Notes: generated by a model from the sequence alone, not told the origin. Positions 1-5,193 are shown, numbered from the stretch's first letter. The stretch is 7,217 nt of DNA from a bacterium (GCA_018814245.1 JAHIZN010000074.1:1-7217), one strand, 5' to 3'. Program-made: numbers and translations.

Positions 1-32
1 AATTGCAGGAAGCACATCTAACGCAGGAAGGC

Positions 33-59
33 GTAGGGGCAGACCTGTGTGTCTGCCCT
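33..59 (-). repeat. Palindromic repeat, family A (copy 1)
   Basis: A 27-bp unit with an 8-bp stem (GGGCAGAC at 37-44 pairing with GTCTGCCC at 51-58) and a 6-base loop. It is the exact reverse complement of 1491-1517 and differs by one base from the copy at 3627-3653. It therefore belongs to a dispersed REP-like palindromic family rather than being a terminator of one gene. No transposase is present nearby. Confidence 0.85.
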
Positions 60-150
60 GAAACGCTTCATTTGCATGGATGTTATGGTTGGAGTTCAGG
101 CTTTAGCCTTTCATTGCTGATAGCTGACTGTTGACCGCTTACCTACATTA
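60..150. other. Repeat-derived leader upstream of the HEAT gene
   Basis: No gene is seen here. The stretch contains a short hairpin (AGGCT-TT-AGCCT, 98-109) and a GCTGATAGCTGACT segment (116-129). The latter resembles, in reverse orientation, the CAGCTATCAGCT segment inside the foldback at 5471-5682. Both look like pieces of dispersed intergenic repeats. No convincing -35/-10 promoter pair was found. Confidence 0.4.
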
Positions 151-152
151 TT

Positions 153-158
153 GGAGGA
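153..158 (+). promoter_or_regulatory. Ribosome binding site of the HEAT-repeat gene
   Basis: GGAGGA lies 7 bases before the ATG at 166. It decides the start: a TTG at 151 is also in frame but overlaps this site, so ATG 166 (MKTQW...) is preferred. That choice also begins directly with the signal peptide. Confidence 0.8.
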
Positions 159-165
159 AAATATC

Positions 166-816
166 ATGAAAACACAATGGCTATTGCTGTTATTATTTGT
201 ATTCTTTTTCAGCTATTGTCATCTTGCCACAGCAGAGGAAAAGAATTTACCCCTGACAGAGGCATTACTCACCATGGATGATCAAGATGTGTTGAAGGCA
301 CTGGAGCAGGCTGTGACCGAGAATAAGACTGACAGGGTTTTTGCTATCGTTACAGAGATCAGGAAAAGGTGGAAGACCAACCCTGCTATTGGCGATATGG
401 TACTTGAGGAAATAGATAATAAAACAAAGAATGAAGCCTATCGATTAATATTATTGAATGAGCTGGTTACGCCGCAAGGTGCGATGAGGATGGCAGAGAA
501 AAGGCTTATGGCTCCCGGTCAACAGGATGATTATCAAAAAAAGATGGTCAAGATGTTAGCCGCACGGCTGGAGGATACAAGTGATTCATCGGCAATTCGT
601 GGGGAGACAGCCATAAATCTTGGGGTAGTTGATAAAAGTACAAATACCGTAAGGGTGTTGGCACAGGCTTTGAAGGATACGGATGATGAGGTTTCAAGTA
701 GGGCTGCCTTTGGGTTAAAACTTGTTGGGGATAAGGAAGCTGCCCCGGATCTCCTTGCCAGACTCAAGGAATTAAGGATAACCCTGATAAACAACCAGAC
801 CTTGTCAGGCGGATAA
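166..816 (+). CDS. Exported HEAT-repeat protein, N-terminal part (frame-interrupted)
   Basis: This encodes 216 residues. Residues 1-23 form a signal peptide (MKTQW, a hydrophobic Leu/Phe core, then a LATA-EE cleavage-like site), so the protein should be exported. Residues 30-135 are mostly alpha-helical. Residues about 140-204 contain HEAT / PBS-lyase-like helical repeats, with the typical pattern of ALKDTDDEVSSRAAFGLKLV. HEAT arrays are protein-binding scaffolds and no catalytic residues are visible. After R204 the frame runs into a 12-residue tail (ITLINNQTLSGG) unlike a HEAT repeat, and stops at TAA overlapping the ATG of the next frame. The -1 frame from 777 reads DNPDKQPDLVRRIMVSSGRL and continues without a break into the following CDS. 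The original gene was therefore probably one protein of about 397 residues, split by loss of one G in AGG-GAT. Real two-protein translation by TAATG coupling is possible but less likely. Confidence 0.75.
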   Translation: MKTQWLLLLLFVFFFSYCHLATAEEKNLPLTEALLTMDDQDVLKALEQAVTENKTDRVFAIVTEIRKRWKTNPAIGDMVLEEIDNKTKNEAYRLILLNELVTPQGAMRMAEKRLMAPGQQDDYQKKMVKMLAARLEDTSDSSAIRGETAINLGVVDKSTNTVRVLAQALKDTDDEVSSRAAFGLKLVGDKEAAPDLLARLKELRITLINNQTLSGG

Positions 817-1358
817 TGGTAAGCTCAGGGAGATTAGGGGATGAGGAGGCAATCGAGACCATTGAGTCTATTGCCCGGAAGACAAGCAATGTGGAGATAT
901 TTGGCTCTGCTGTTCATTCTTTGGGGATAATGCATAAACCGCAGCTAATCCCAATAATCCTTGACCTCTGGAATAATACTAATAGGTTTAGTCTTCCAGC
1001 AGACAAGGCTATGGCTGATCTTTCGTGCTGGTCTGCCATGAGGGAAAATGAGGGGATGATCATAGAGATGAACCCTACCCCGGAGATAGCCATGAAAGCC
1101 ATACAGAAAATGCAGGGTCTTCACGGTGTGGATGATGAGGATAGGGCAATCGATGCCCTACAAAAACACCTTGCCAGTCCTGATCAAGGCATTAAAATAC
1201 TTGCCATACAAACGCTGGCTGGATTTGAGTCACCAAGGGTAAAGGATTTACTTCTTGAGGCAAGAAAGACAGAAACAAATCCAATTATTTTAAGCGTTTT
1301 GGAAAATTCATTGCTCAAACAAGGGATTGTGATAATTAATGGCAAGATAATGGAGTAG
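816..1358 (+). CDS. HEAT-repeat protein, C-terminal part (second half of the split gene)
   Basis: This encodes 180 residues if begun at ATG 816, which overlaps the upstream TAA by one base. It has no signal peptide and no good ribosome binding site of its own. It contains further HEAT-like helix pairs: residues about 8-50 (GDEEAIETIESIARK, then a second helix ending LIPIILDLW) and about 105-165 (AIDALQKHLASPDQGIKILA, then a helix pair ending in LLKQG). Reading the same frame backward past the ATG gives plausible HEAT sequence as far as about 777. This indicates that 816 is an internal Met of a longer ancestral protein, not a true start. If it is translated only from 816, the product would be stranded in the cytoplasm while the N-terminal half is exported. 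It is best read as the tail of a disrupted, or sequencing-error-split, exported scaffold protein. Confidence 0.65.
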   Translation: MVSSGRLGDEEAIETIESIARKTSNVEIFGSAVHSLGIMHKPQLIPIILDLWNNTNRFSLPADKAMADLSCWSAMRENEGMIIEMNPTPEIAMKAIQKMQGLHGVDDEDRAIDALQKHLASPDQGIKILAIQTLAGFESPRVKDLLLEARKTETNPIILSVLENSLLKQGIVIINGKIME

Positions 1359-1398
1359 TGCTCAGTCACGATTAAATGTTAGTACTTTATCCGTGAAA

Positions 1399-1419
1399 TT
1401 CTTGCTTTTTGTGCAAGAA
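1399..1419 (+). terminator. Possible hairpin terminator after the HEAT gene
   Basis: A TTCTTGC / GCAAGAA stem of 7 bp with a 7-base loop lies 41 bases after the HEAT stop codon. Flanking AAA/TTT could extend it with a small bulge. There is no clean run of T after it, so a rho-independent function is uncertain. The rest of 1359-1646 holds repeats but no gene. Confidence 0.3.
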
Positions 1420-1490
1420 AATTTACAACATTTTCGCTAATTACATATTACATAATAGGTTAGATGTGTGGGATTTTGCGTTGTGGTATC

Positions 1491-1517
1491 AGGGCAGACA
1501 CACAGGTCTGCCCCTAC
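1491..1517 (+). repeat. Palindromic repeat, family A (copy 2)
   Basis: An 8-bp stem (GGGCAGAC 1492-1499, GTCTGCCC 1506-1513) with a 6-base loop. All 27 bases are the exact reverse complement of 33-59. It falls in open frame upstream of the barrel gene, but that stretch precedes the ribosome binding site and signal peptide and is not thought to be coding. Confidence 0.85.
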
Positions 1518-1600
1518 GAAGGGGGGAATCAGAAAACCCTGCATCCTTTTTGGTTTCGGCTTATCCGAGTTAGGATTAATTCCAAAGTTGCCCTGTTTGA

Positions 1601-1628
1601 TTTATCCTGTTTTATCCTGTTATCCCGT
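1601..1628 (+). repeat. Short tandem repeat, TTTATCCTGT units
   Basis: Two exact 10-bp copies of TTTATCCTGT (1601-1620) are followed by a degenerate third, TATCCCGT (1621-1628). It ends about 10 bases before the start region of the barrel gene. Similar ATCCTGT tandems occur between genes in many environmental bacteria. Its role is unknown. Confidence 0.7.
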
Positions 1629-1646
1629 CAAAAAAAAGGAATGAAT

Positions 1647-3131
1647 ATGAAAAGATTGCTGTTATCATTAATCATATTATTAATCGGAATGCCCTCCATC
1701 TGTTGGGGTAACGGGGCATGTACCACAGCCATGCCATTTCTTTCAATGGGTATGGGTGTAAGGGCATGTGCTATGGCTAAGGCTTTTTGTGCTGTAGCAG
1801 ATGATGGCTCGGCTGTGTATTATAACCCTGCAGGGCTTGGACAGATTAAAAGAGGACAAATGAACCTTGAATATACACGGTGGTTTGAGGATGTTGCTTA
1901 TACAAGTATAAGCGGTGTATATCCGTTAAGAAAAACAGCTATCGGTGCATTTACCAATATACTCATCACGGATGAGACGCAAATAACAACCAATGCCCAA
2001 CCAAGCGGTACAGGAAAAACCTTCAGGGAAATGGATGGAATATTTGGTGTCTCTGGTGGGATAAATCTTACTAACCGTATCTCTGCTGGTGCTACAGGGA
2101 AGGTATGCTCACAAAAGATTGGGGATGATGGTGCAATGGGATTTGGCGGGGATATGGGATTTTTATATAAAACAAAATGTGTAGGATTGGGGCTTGTATT
2201 GCAGAACCTTGGGACAAGGATGAAATTTATTGACAGGGGGTTTGCATTGCCAACAACAATAAGGGCAGGACTTGCATGGACAGCTCCATGGCTTACGATT
2301 AGTGGGGAAATGGCAAACATTCTGCCTGAAAAAAGGACGGTTGTTTGTGTCGGGCTTGAGGGTTGGATAGCAAATGTGATTGTTTTGCGTGGTGGTTATG
2401 ATTCTGAAAAAGGACATGGCATGACCGCAGGGTTTGGGGCAAGGCTCAAAGATATACAGCTTGATTATGCCTTTGTACCTTATGAGAAATTTGATGCAAC
2501 CCATAGGGTGTCTGCCTCTGTAAGGTTTGGAAGCAGACCAGATTCAGGAAAGACACAAAAAGCAACAGCTGATAGCGGTGCCATTTCAAGGATTATGGAG
2601 ACAACCCCTCTGGTATCTGAACCCACAAAACCTACAGACATTCAGGGATCAACCATTCCACAACAATTGGACCAAATACCGGCATCAGCTCCAACTATTT
2701 CGAAGCAAACAGCCCATACACCAGCATCAGCACCAACTACAGCCGCCACGAAACAAGCAGTCCAAACATCGGCACCAACCCCATCAACTATCACAACGAC
2801 ACCATCTGTTTCTCGCAAACAGGGACAAGCTCTGTCCCAACAACATGCTGCTTCATCAACAACCACCACTTCAGCACCTGTTCCCACTCATTCGCCAGCT
2901 GTTCGACAACAACCCAAGCAAATAAAAACCGTTACAATTATAGTAGATAATGCCCCAATTTTTTCAGGACCAAGCATAAAGAATTCAGTAATTACCACTG
3001 TACCTGCCGGGGTAGAACTCATCCTTGTAGATGATTCAAAGAAATGGTACTATCAGGTGAAATTGCCAGACGGCAGCCTTGGCTGGATATCGTATGTTAA
3101 TTGTTCAGAGGTGAGAAGAGTAACCCCATGA
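1647..3131 (+). CDS. PorV/PorQ-like outer-membrane barrel with C-terminal SH3b domain
   Basis: This encodes 494 residues. The start at 1647 is chosen because AGGA (1637-1640) is 6 bases upstream and MKRLLLSLIILLIG begins a signal peptide (residues 1-21). An in-frame ATG at 1641 is too close to that site, and the frame open back to 1464 covers a palindromic repeat. Residues about 22-295 match the PorV/PorQ (UPF0164-type) beta-barrel pattern, including the hallmark ADDGSAVYYNPAGLG (51-65) and alternating Gly/aromatic strands. Known relatives sit in the outer membrane; PorV itself serves type IX secretion, but no other type IX gene is present here, so that role is not inferred. Residues about 296-425 form a low-complexity Pro/Thr/Ala/Gln linker with repeated PASAPT...KQ motifs. 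Residues about 427-490 form a bacterial SH3 domain (VPAGVELILV, WYYQVKLPDG, GWISYV), typically a peptidoglycan- or protein-binding module. Inference: a barrel tethered to the cell wall by a flexible arm. Confidence 0.8.
   Translation: MKRLLLSLIILLIGMPSICWGNGACTTAMPFLSMGMGVRACAMAKAFCAVADDGSAVYYNPAGLGQIKRGQMNLEYTRWFEDVAYTSISGVYPLRKTAIGAFTNILITDETQITTNAQPSGTGKTFREMDGIFGVSGGINLTNRISAGATGKVCSQKIGDDGAMGFGGDMGFLYKTKCVGLGLVLQNLGTRMKFIDRGFALPTTIRAGLAWTAPWLTISGEMANILPEKRTVVCVGLEGWIANVIVLRGGYDSEKGHGMTAGFGARLKDIQLDYAFVPYEKFDATHRVSASVRFGSRPDSGKTQKATADSGAISRIMETTPLVSEPTKPTDIQGSTIPQQLDQIPASAPTISKQTAHTPASAPTTAATKQAVQTSAPTPSTITTTPSVSRKQGQALSQQHAASSTTTTSAPVPTHSPAVRQQPKQIKTVTIIVDNAPIFSGPSIKNSVITTVPAGVELILVDDSKKWYYQVKLPDGSLGWISYVNCSEVRRVTP
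2822..2838 (+). repeat. REP-like palindrome inside the linker coding region
   Basis: GGGACA-AGCTC-TGTCCC forms a 6-bp stem within the sequence encoding the linker (around RKQGQALSQQ). An AACAGGGACAAGC string recurs in the intergenic region near 5250, suggesting a dispersed repeat captured in frame by a tolerant low-complexity segment. It is short, so chance is possible. Confidence 0.4.
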
Positions 3132-3155
3132 CAATGCAAAAGTTGTTATTGTTCA

Positions 3156-3276
3156 ACAGGCTGTTATAGAACTGATAATCAGTGTCAATACCATACCCCA
3201 TGTAGTGCCTGCTGGCGAGATTAGCACAACATACTGTATGCTTCTCGTGCCAAATTCCTATTCTGTAACAGCCTGT
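3156..3276. mobile_element. Small inverted-repeat element (MITE-like, about 121 bp)
   Basis: It is bounded by 16-bp inverted repeats: ACAGGCTGTTATAGAA at 3156-3171 and TTCTGTAACAGCCTGT at 3261-3276, which match at 15 of 16 positions. It encodes no transposase. The interior has small near-palindromes (CTGATAATCAG, CATACTGTATG). Size and ends fit a non-autonomous miniature element, but no clear target-site duplication is visible. Its right end abuts a duplicated piece of the upstream SH3 coding sequence. Confidence 0.5.
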
Positions 3277-3334
3277 CGACAACAACCCAAGCAAATAAAA
3301 TCGTTACAATTACAGTAGATAATGCCCCAATTTT
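3276..3334 (+). pseudogene. Duplicated fragment of the SH3-domain coding sequence
   Basis: About 59 bases copy 2903-2962 of the barrel-SH3 gene (linker end and first SH3 strand, roughly residues 420-439), with one single-base deletion and about two substitutions. The deletion breaks the frame, and the copied sequence gives way to unrelated DNA after AATTTT. It has no start codon or ribosome binding site, so it is a non-functional remnant. It could derive from a lost tandem paralogue or from a local duplication during insertion of the neighbouring inverted-repeat element. Confidence 0.8.
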
Positions 3335-3380
3335 ATCTCTCTGAACTTTCCTGTAATCCGCATAAAACATGGAAACCATT

Positions 3381-3411
3381 TGCAACGCTCTCAAGTAGAG
3401 CGAGCGTTGCA
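3381..3411. repeat. Perfect 10-bp inverted repeat (hairpin)
   Basis: TGCAACGCTC (3381-3390) and GAGCGTTGCA (3402-3411) pair perfectly across an 11-base loop. An alternative inner stem GCTCT/AGAGC (3387-3391 and 3397-3401) would make a tighter loop. There is no following T-run in the plus direction. A run of A on the minus strand is distant, so terminator function is not supported. It is probably a repeat-element core or a regulatory hairpin. Confidence 0.6.
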
Positions 3412-3453
3412 CAGCCTCTCCCTGACCCATTACAATTACCTTACTTTTTTTTG

Positions 3454-3482
3454 TTGACATAGCTTGAAATCTCTGATAAAAT
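3454..3482 (+). promoter_or_regulatory. Strong sigma70-type promoter upstream of nfeD
   Basis: TTGACA (3454-3459) matches the -35 consensus exactly. After a 17-base spacer comes TAAAAT (3477-3482), a 5-of-6 match to the -10 box. Transcription would begin near 3489-3490 and run toward nfeD, giving a leader of about 310 bases that carries a palindromic repeat and the truncated duplicate start. It is the best promoter in the window. Confidence 0.6.
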
Positions 3483-3491
3483 ATTTCCAGA

Positions 3492-3575
3492 ATGACTCAA
3501 GGGGTGAGGAGTATCCCAAAGGATAAATCCTTGGCAGTCAATAAAAGAAATGGCAGCAGGTTAGCTATTTGGTAA
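3492..3575 (+). CDS. Possible 27-residue leader peptide
   Basis: A short frame runs from ATG 3492 to TAA 3573-3575, beginning within a few bases of the predicted transcription start. It encodes MTQGVRSIPKDKSL and ends ...SRLAIW. There is no room for a ribosome binding site unless transcription starts further upstream, and no family is recognised. It could be a leaderless or chance frame. It is listed only because it is the first frame after a strong promoter. Confidence 0.15.
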   Translation: MTQGVRSIPKDKSLAVNKRNGSRLAIW

Positions 3576-3607
3576 TTACCTTAAGACTCCCCAACTACCA
3601 GAGTTTT

Positions 3608-3653
3608 GGGCAGATACGCATTTCAGAGGGCAGACACGCAGGTCTGCCCCTAC
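3608..3653 (+). repeat. Palindromic repeat, family A (copy 3, with a partial second unit)
   Basis: Positions 3627-3653 match 1491-1517 at 26 of 27 positions (loop A changed to G) and keep the GGGCAGAC/GTCTGCCC stem. A partial left arm, GGGCAGATACGCA (3608-3620), precedes it by 20 bases and matches GGGCAGACACGCA at 12 of 13 positions, so this site is a degenerate tandem. It lies in the leader of nfeD, immediately before the first of two copies of the gene start. Confidence 0.8.
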
Positions 3654-3702
3654 AAGGAGTAGGATTATGAAACTAACAGGATTGGTTGTAGGTTTATTAT
3701 TG
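3654..3702 (+). repeat. 49-bp direct repeat, upstream copy of the nfeD start region
   Basis: This copy carries the ribosome binding site, ATG and first 12 codons of nfeD. It matches 3789-3837 at 47 of 49 positions (differences at 3663 and 3693). The two copies flank an 86-bp segment that holds a palindromic element. Confidence 0.95.
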
Positions 3703-3753
3703 ATGAATTTTCACCACAGAGGCGCAGAGACACGGAGAAGAAACACTGAATAA
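3667..3753 (+). pseudogene. Truncated duplicate of the nfeD 5' end
   Basis: It starts with the same AAGGAG ribosome binding site and the residues MKLTGLVVGLLL as nfeD, then reads into the palindromic repeat at 3711-3776 and stops at TAA 3751-3753 after 28 residues. It is likely the original gene start, cut off by insertion of the repeat element, while the second copy at 3802 serves the intact gene. If translated, it would make a short peptide whose ribosomes end 48 bases before the real start, so an effect on nfeD expression is conceivable. Confidence 0.75.
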
Positions 3754-3776
3754 AAACTCCGTGTCCCTCCGTGGTA
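3711..3776. repeat. Palindromic repeat of the CACCACAGAGG/CTCCGTG type
   Basis: Inner arms GACACGGAG (3729-3737) and CTCCGTGTC (3757-3765) pair perfectly. Outer arms ACCACAGAGG (3713-3722) and CCTCCGTGGT (3766-3775) pair with one mismatch. The left arm has six extra bases (3723-3728), consistent with a small deletion from the right arm. I recognise this from memory as a widespread intergenic repeat in environmental bacteria. It interrupts the first nfeD start copy. Confidence 0.75.
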
Positions 3777-3788
3777 AATCTTCCAAAA

Positions 3789-3837
3789 AAGGAGTAGAAT
3801 TATGAAACTAACAGGATTGGTTGTAGGATTATTATTG
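3789..3837 (+). repeat. 49-bp direct repeat, downstream copy (functional nfeD start)
   Basis: It contains GGAG at 3791-3794, 7 bases before ATG 3802, and the first 12 codons. It is the partner of 3654-3702. It is the copy in frame with the full protease, so this start is used for nfeD. Confidence 0.95.
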
Positions 3838-5193
3838 GCGTTGTGTGCTATCGTTCAGGGAGGGAGCCCCTCTGGCGGAGGGAGCCCCTCTGGCGGAGGG
3901 AGCCCCTCTGGCAAAGGCACCATCCCTGCCACAGGCACCATCCGAATGATTGAGGTTGGTGGGGTGATCAACCCTATTACTGAAAGGTTTGTGATAAATG
4001 GCATAAAACAGGCTGAGGATGAGCATGCAGAATGTCTTATACTCCGGATGGATACCCCTGGCGGGCTGGCATCAGCTACACATAATATTGTTAAAGCCAT
4101 ATTAAATGCTAAGCTGCCGATCGTAACCTTTGTTTCCCCAAAGGGGAGTCGGGCTGCTTCAGCAGGGGTATTTATTACTCTGGCAAGCGATGTAGCTGTC
4201 ATGTCACCCATGACCAATATTGGTGCTGCTCATCCTGTATCCATTGGTGGCGGTATGGGTGGAGAGAAGGAAGAAAAACCCGATAAAACCATGACCGATA
4301 AGATAACCAATGACATGGTTGCAAGTGTGCGGGGCATAGCAGAAAAAAAAGGGAGAAATGTAAAATGGGCTGAGAGTGCGGTAAGAGAAAGCTCGTCCAT
4401 TACAGCAGAAGAGGCATTACAATTAAAGGTTATTGATTTTATTGCTGAGGATATGAACGATTTGCTTGCAAAATTGGATGGAAGAACAATAGAAAAGAAT
4501 ACGAAAAAATTTATTATCCATACAAAGGGGATAATACCTCAGACAACAGGCATGAATTTCAGAGAAAAATTTCTTCATGCCATTGCTGACCCTAATATCG
4601 CTTATATTCTGTTAATGCTTGGCATATACGGATTAATCTATGAGTTTTCAGCACCTGGGATTGGGCTTGGGGCTGTTGGCGGCGGGATATGCCTGATATT
4701 AGCCTTCTTTGGTTTGCAGAATCTGCCTATCAGCATGGCTGGCTTACTCTTGATCATACTTGGTATTATCCTGCTCGTATTAGAGGTTATTGCCTCAACA
4801 CATGGGATTGCAGCCATAGGCGGGTTAATCGCATTGACCATTGGGTCTTTTATGCTTATTGATTCATCTGCACCATTTATGACTATTTCATGGACACTGA
4901 TAGTATCCATAGCATCCTTTACCGGCTTGTTTATCCTATTTGGTGTAGGGGCAGTGATTGCAGCCTACCGCCACCCTGTAGCTACAGGCAGGGAAGGGCT
5001 CATAGGACAAACAGGGGTGGTAAAGGAACGAATTTCACCTGACAGGGGTGCTGCCTTAGAAGGCATGGTCTTTCTTCAGGGTGAAAACTGGTGTGCCTGT
5101 GCAGATGAGGTCATTGAACAAGGAGAAATGGTTGAGGTTGTTGGGATGCAAGGGATACGGCTGAAGGTGAAACGATGCGTAATTGGGGATTGA
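3802..5193 (+). CDS. nfeD: NfeD-type membrane-bound serine protease (ClpP/SppA-like)
   Basis: This encodes 463 residues, the size of long-form NfeD (PH1510-like). Residues 1-20 form a signal or membrane anchor. Residues 21-38 are a GGSPSG triple repeat. Residues about 43-225 form the ClpP-class protease domain, with the oxyanion segment MDTPGG (83-88), nucleophile Ser120 in GSRAASAG, and likely general base Lys167 in DKITND; this is a Ser-Lys dyad, as known for PH1510. The spacing between Ser and Lys is 47, a little longer than in PH1510 as I recall it, because of a Gly/Glu/Lys-rich loop near 149-162. Five hydrophobic segments follow (about 263-280, 285-306, 308-330, 335-354, 362-388), then a C-terminal OB-fold NfeD domain (about 395-460, GREGLIGQTGVV...GEMVEVVG). 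Relatives cleave stomatin-type proteins in membrane quality control. No stomatin gene adjoins it here, as glyA converges downstream. Expression probably comes from the 3454-3482 promoter. Confidence 0.93.
   Translation: MKLTGLVVGLLLALCAIVQGGSPSGGGSPSGGGSPSGKGTIPATGTIRMIEVGGVINPITERFVINGIKQAEDEHAECLILRMDTPGGLASATHNIVKAILNAKLPIVTFVSPKGSRAASAGVFITLASDVAVMSPMTNIGAAHPVSIGGGMGGEKEEKPDKTMTDKITNDMVASVRGIAEKKGRNVKWAESAVRESSSITAEEALQLKVIDFIAEDMNDLLAKLDGRTIEKNTKKFIIHTKGIIPQTTGMNFREKFLHAIADPNIAYILLMLGIYGLIYEFSAPGIGLGAVGGGICLILAFFGLQNLPISMAGLLLIILGIILLVLEVIASTHGIAAIGGLIALTIGSFMLIDSSAPFMTISWTLIVSIASFTGLFILFGVGAVIAAYRHPVATGREGLIGQTGVVKERISPDRGAALEGMVFLQGENWCACADEVIEQGEMVEVVGMQGIRLKVKRCVIGD
3859..3912 (+). 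repeat. Three perfect 18-bp tandem repeats in nfeD
   Basis: Three identical units of GGAGGGAGCCCCTCTGGC (3859-3876, 3877-3894, 3895-3912) encode GGSPSG three times, right after the signal segment. Each unit contains a GAGGG-AGC-CCCTC mini-hairpin. Perfect identity at the DNA level suggests recent expansion, and 18-bp steps keep the frame, so copy number could vary between strains as a flexible spacer. Confidence 0.95.

Noticed and set aside
1422..1451. Promoter-like TTACAA-N17-TATTAC before the barrel gene
   Set aside because: Both boxes are weak matches in A/T-rich DNA, and the gene lies about 200 bases further, beyond repeats.
1464..1646. Upstream extension of the barrel gene to an ATG at 1464
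   Set aside because: The extension covers a dispersed palindromic repeat and a tandem repeat, and would place 61 residues before a clear signal peptide that has its own ribosome binding site.
2527..2925. Plus-strand frame rich in Gln, His and Pro
   Set aside because: It is a shadow of the linker coding region of the barrel-SH3 gene, produced by its biased base composition.
3097..3294. Minus-strand open frame of 65 residues
   Set aside because: It overlaps the 3' end of the barrel gene and the whole inverted-repeat element, with no ribosome binding site or family resemblance.
3221..3460. Minus-strand open frame of 79 residues
   Set aside because: It runs across the hairpin, the duplicated SH3 scrap and one end of the inverted-repeat element. 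It has no good ribosome binding site and no recognisable domain.
3490..3600. Possible riboswitch in the nfeD leader
   Set aside because: I compared it by eye with cyclic-di-GMP and cobalamin aptamer cores and found no conserved core. Only short palindromes (AAGGAT-AA-ATCCTT, GGTAATTACC) are present.
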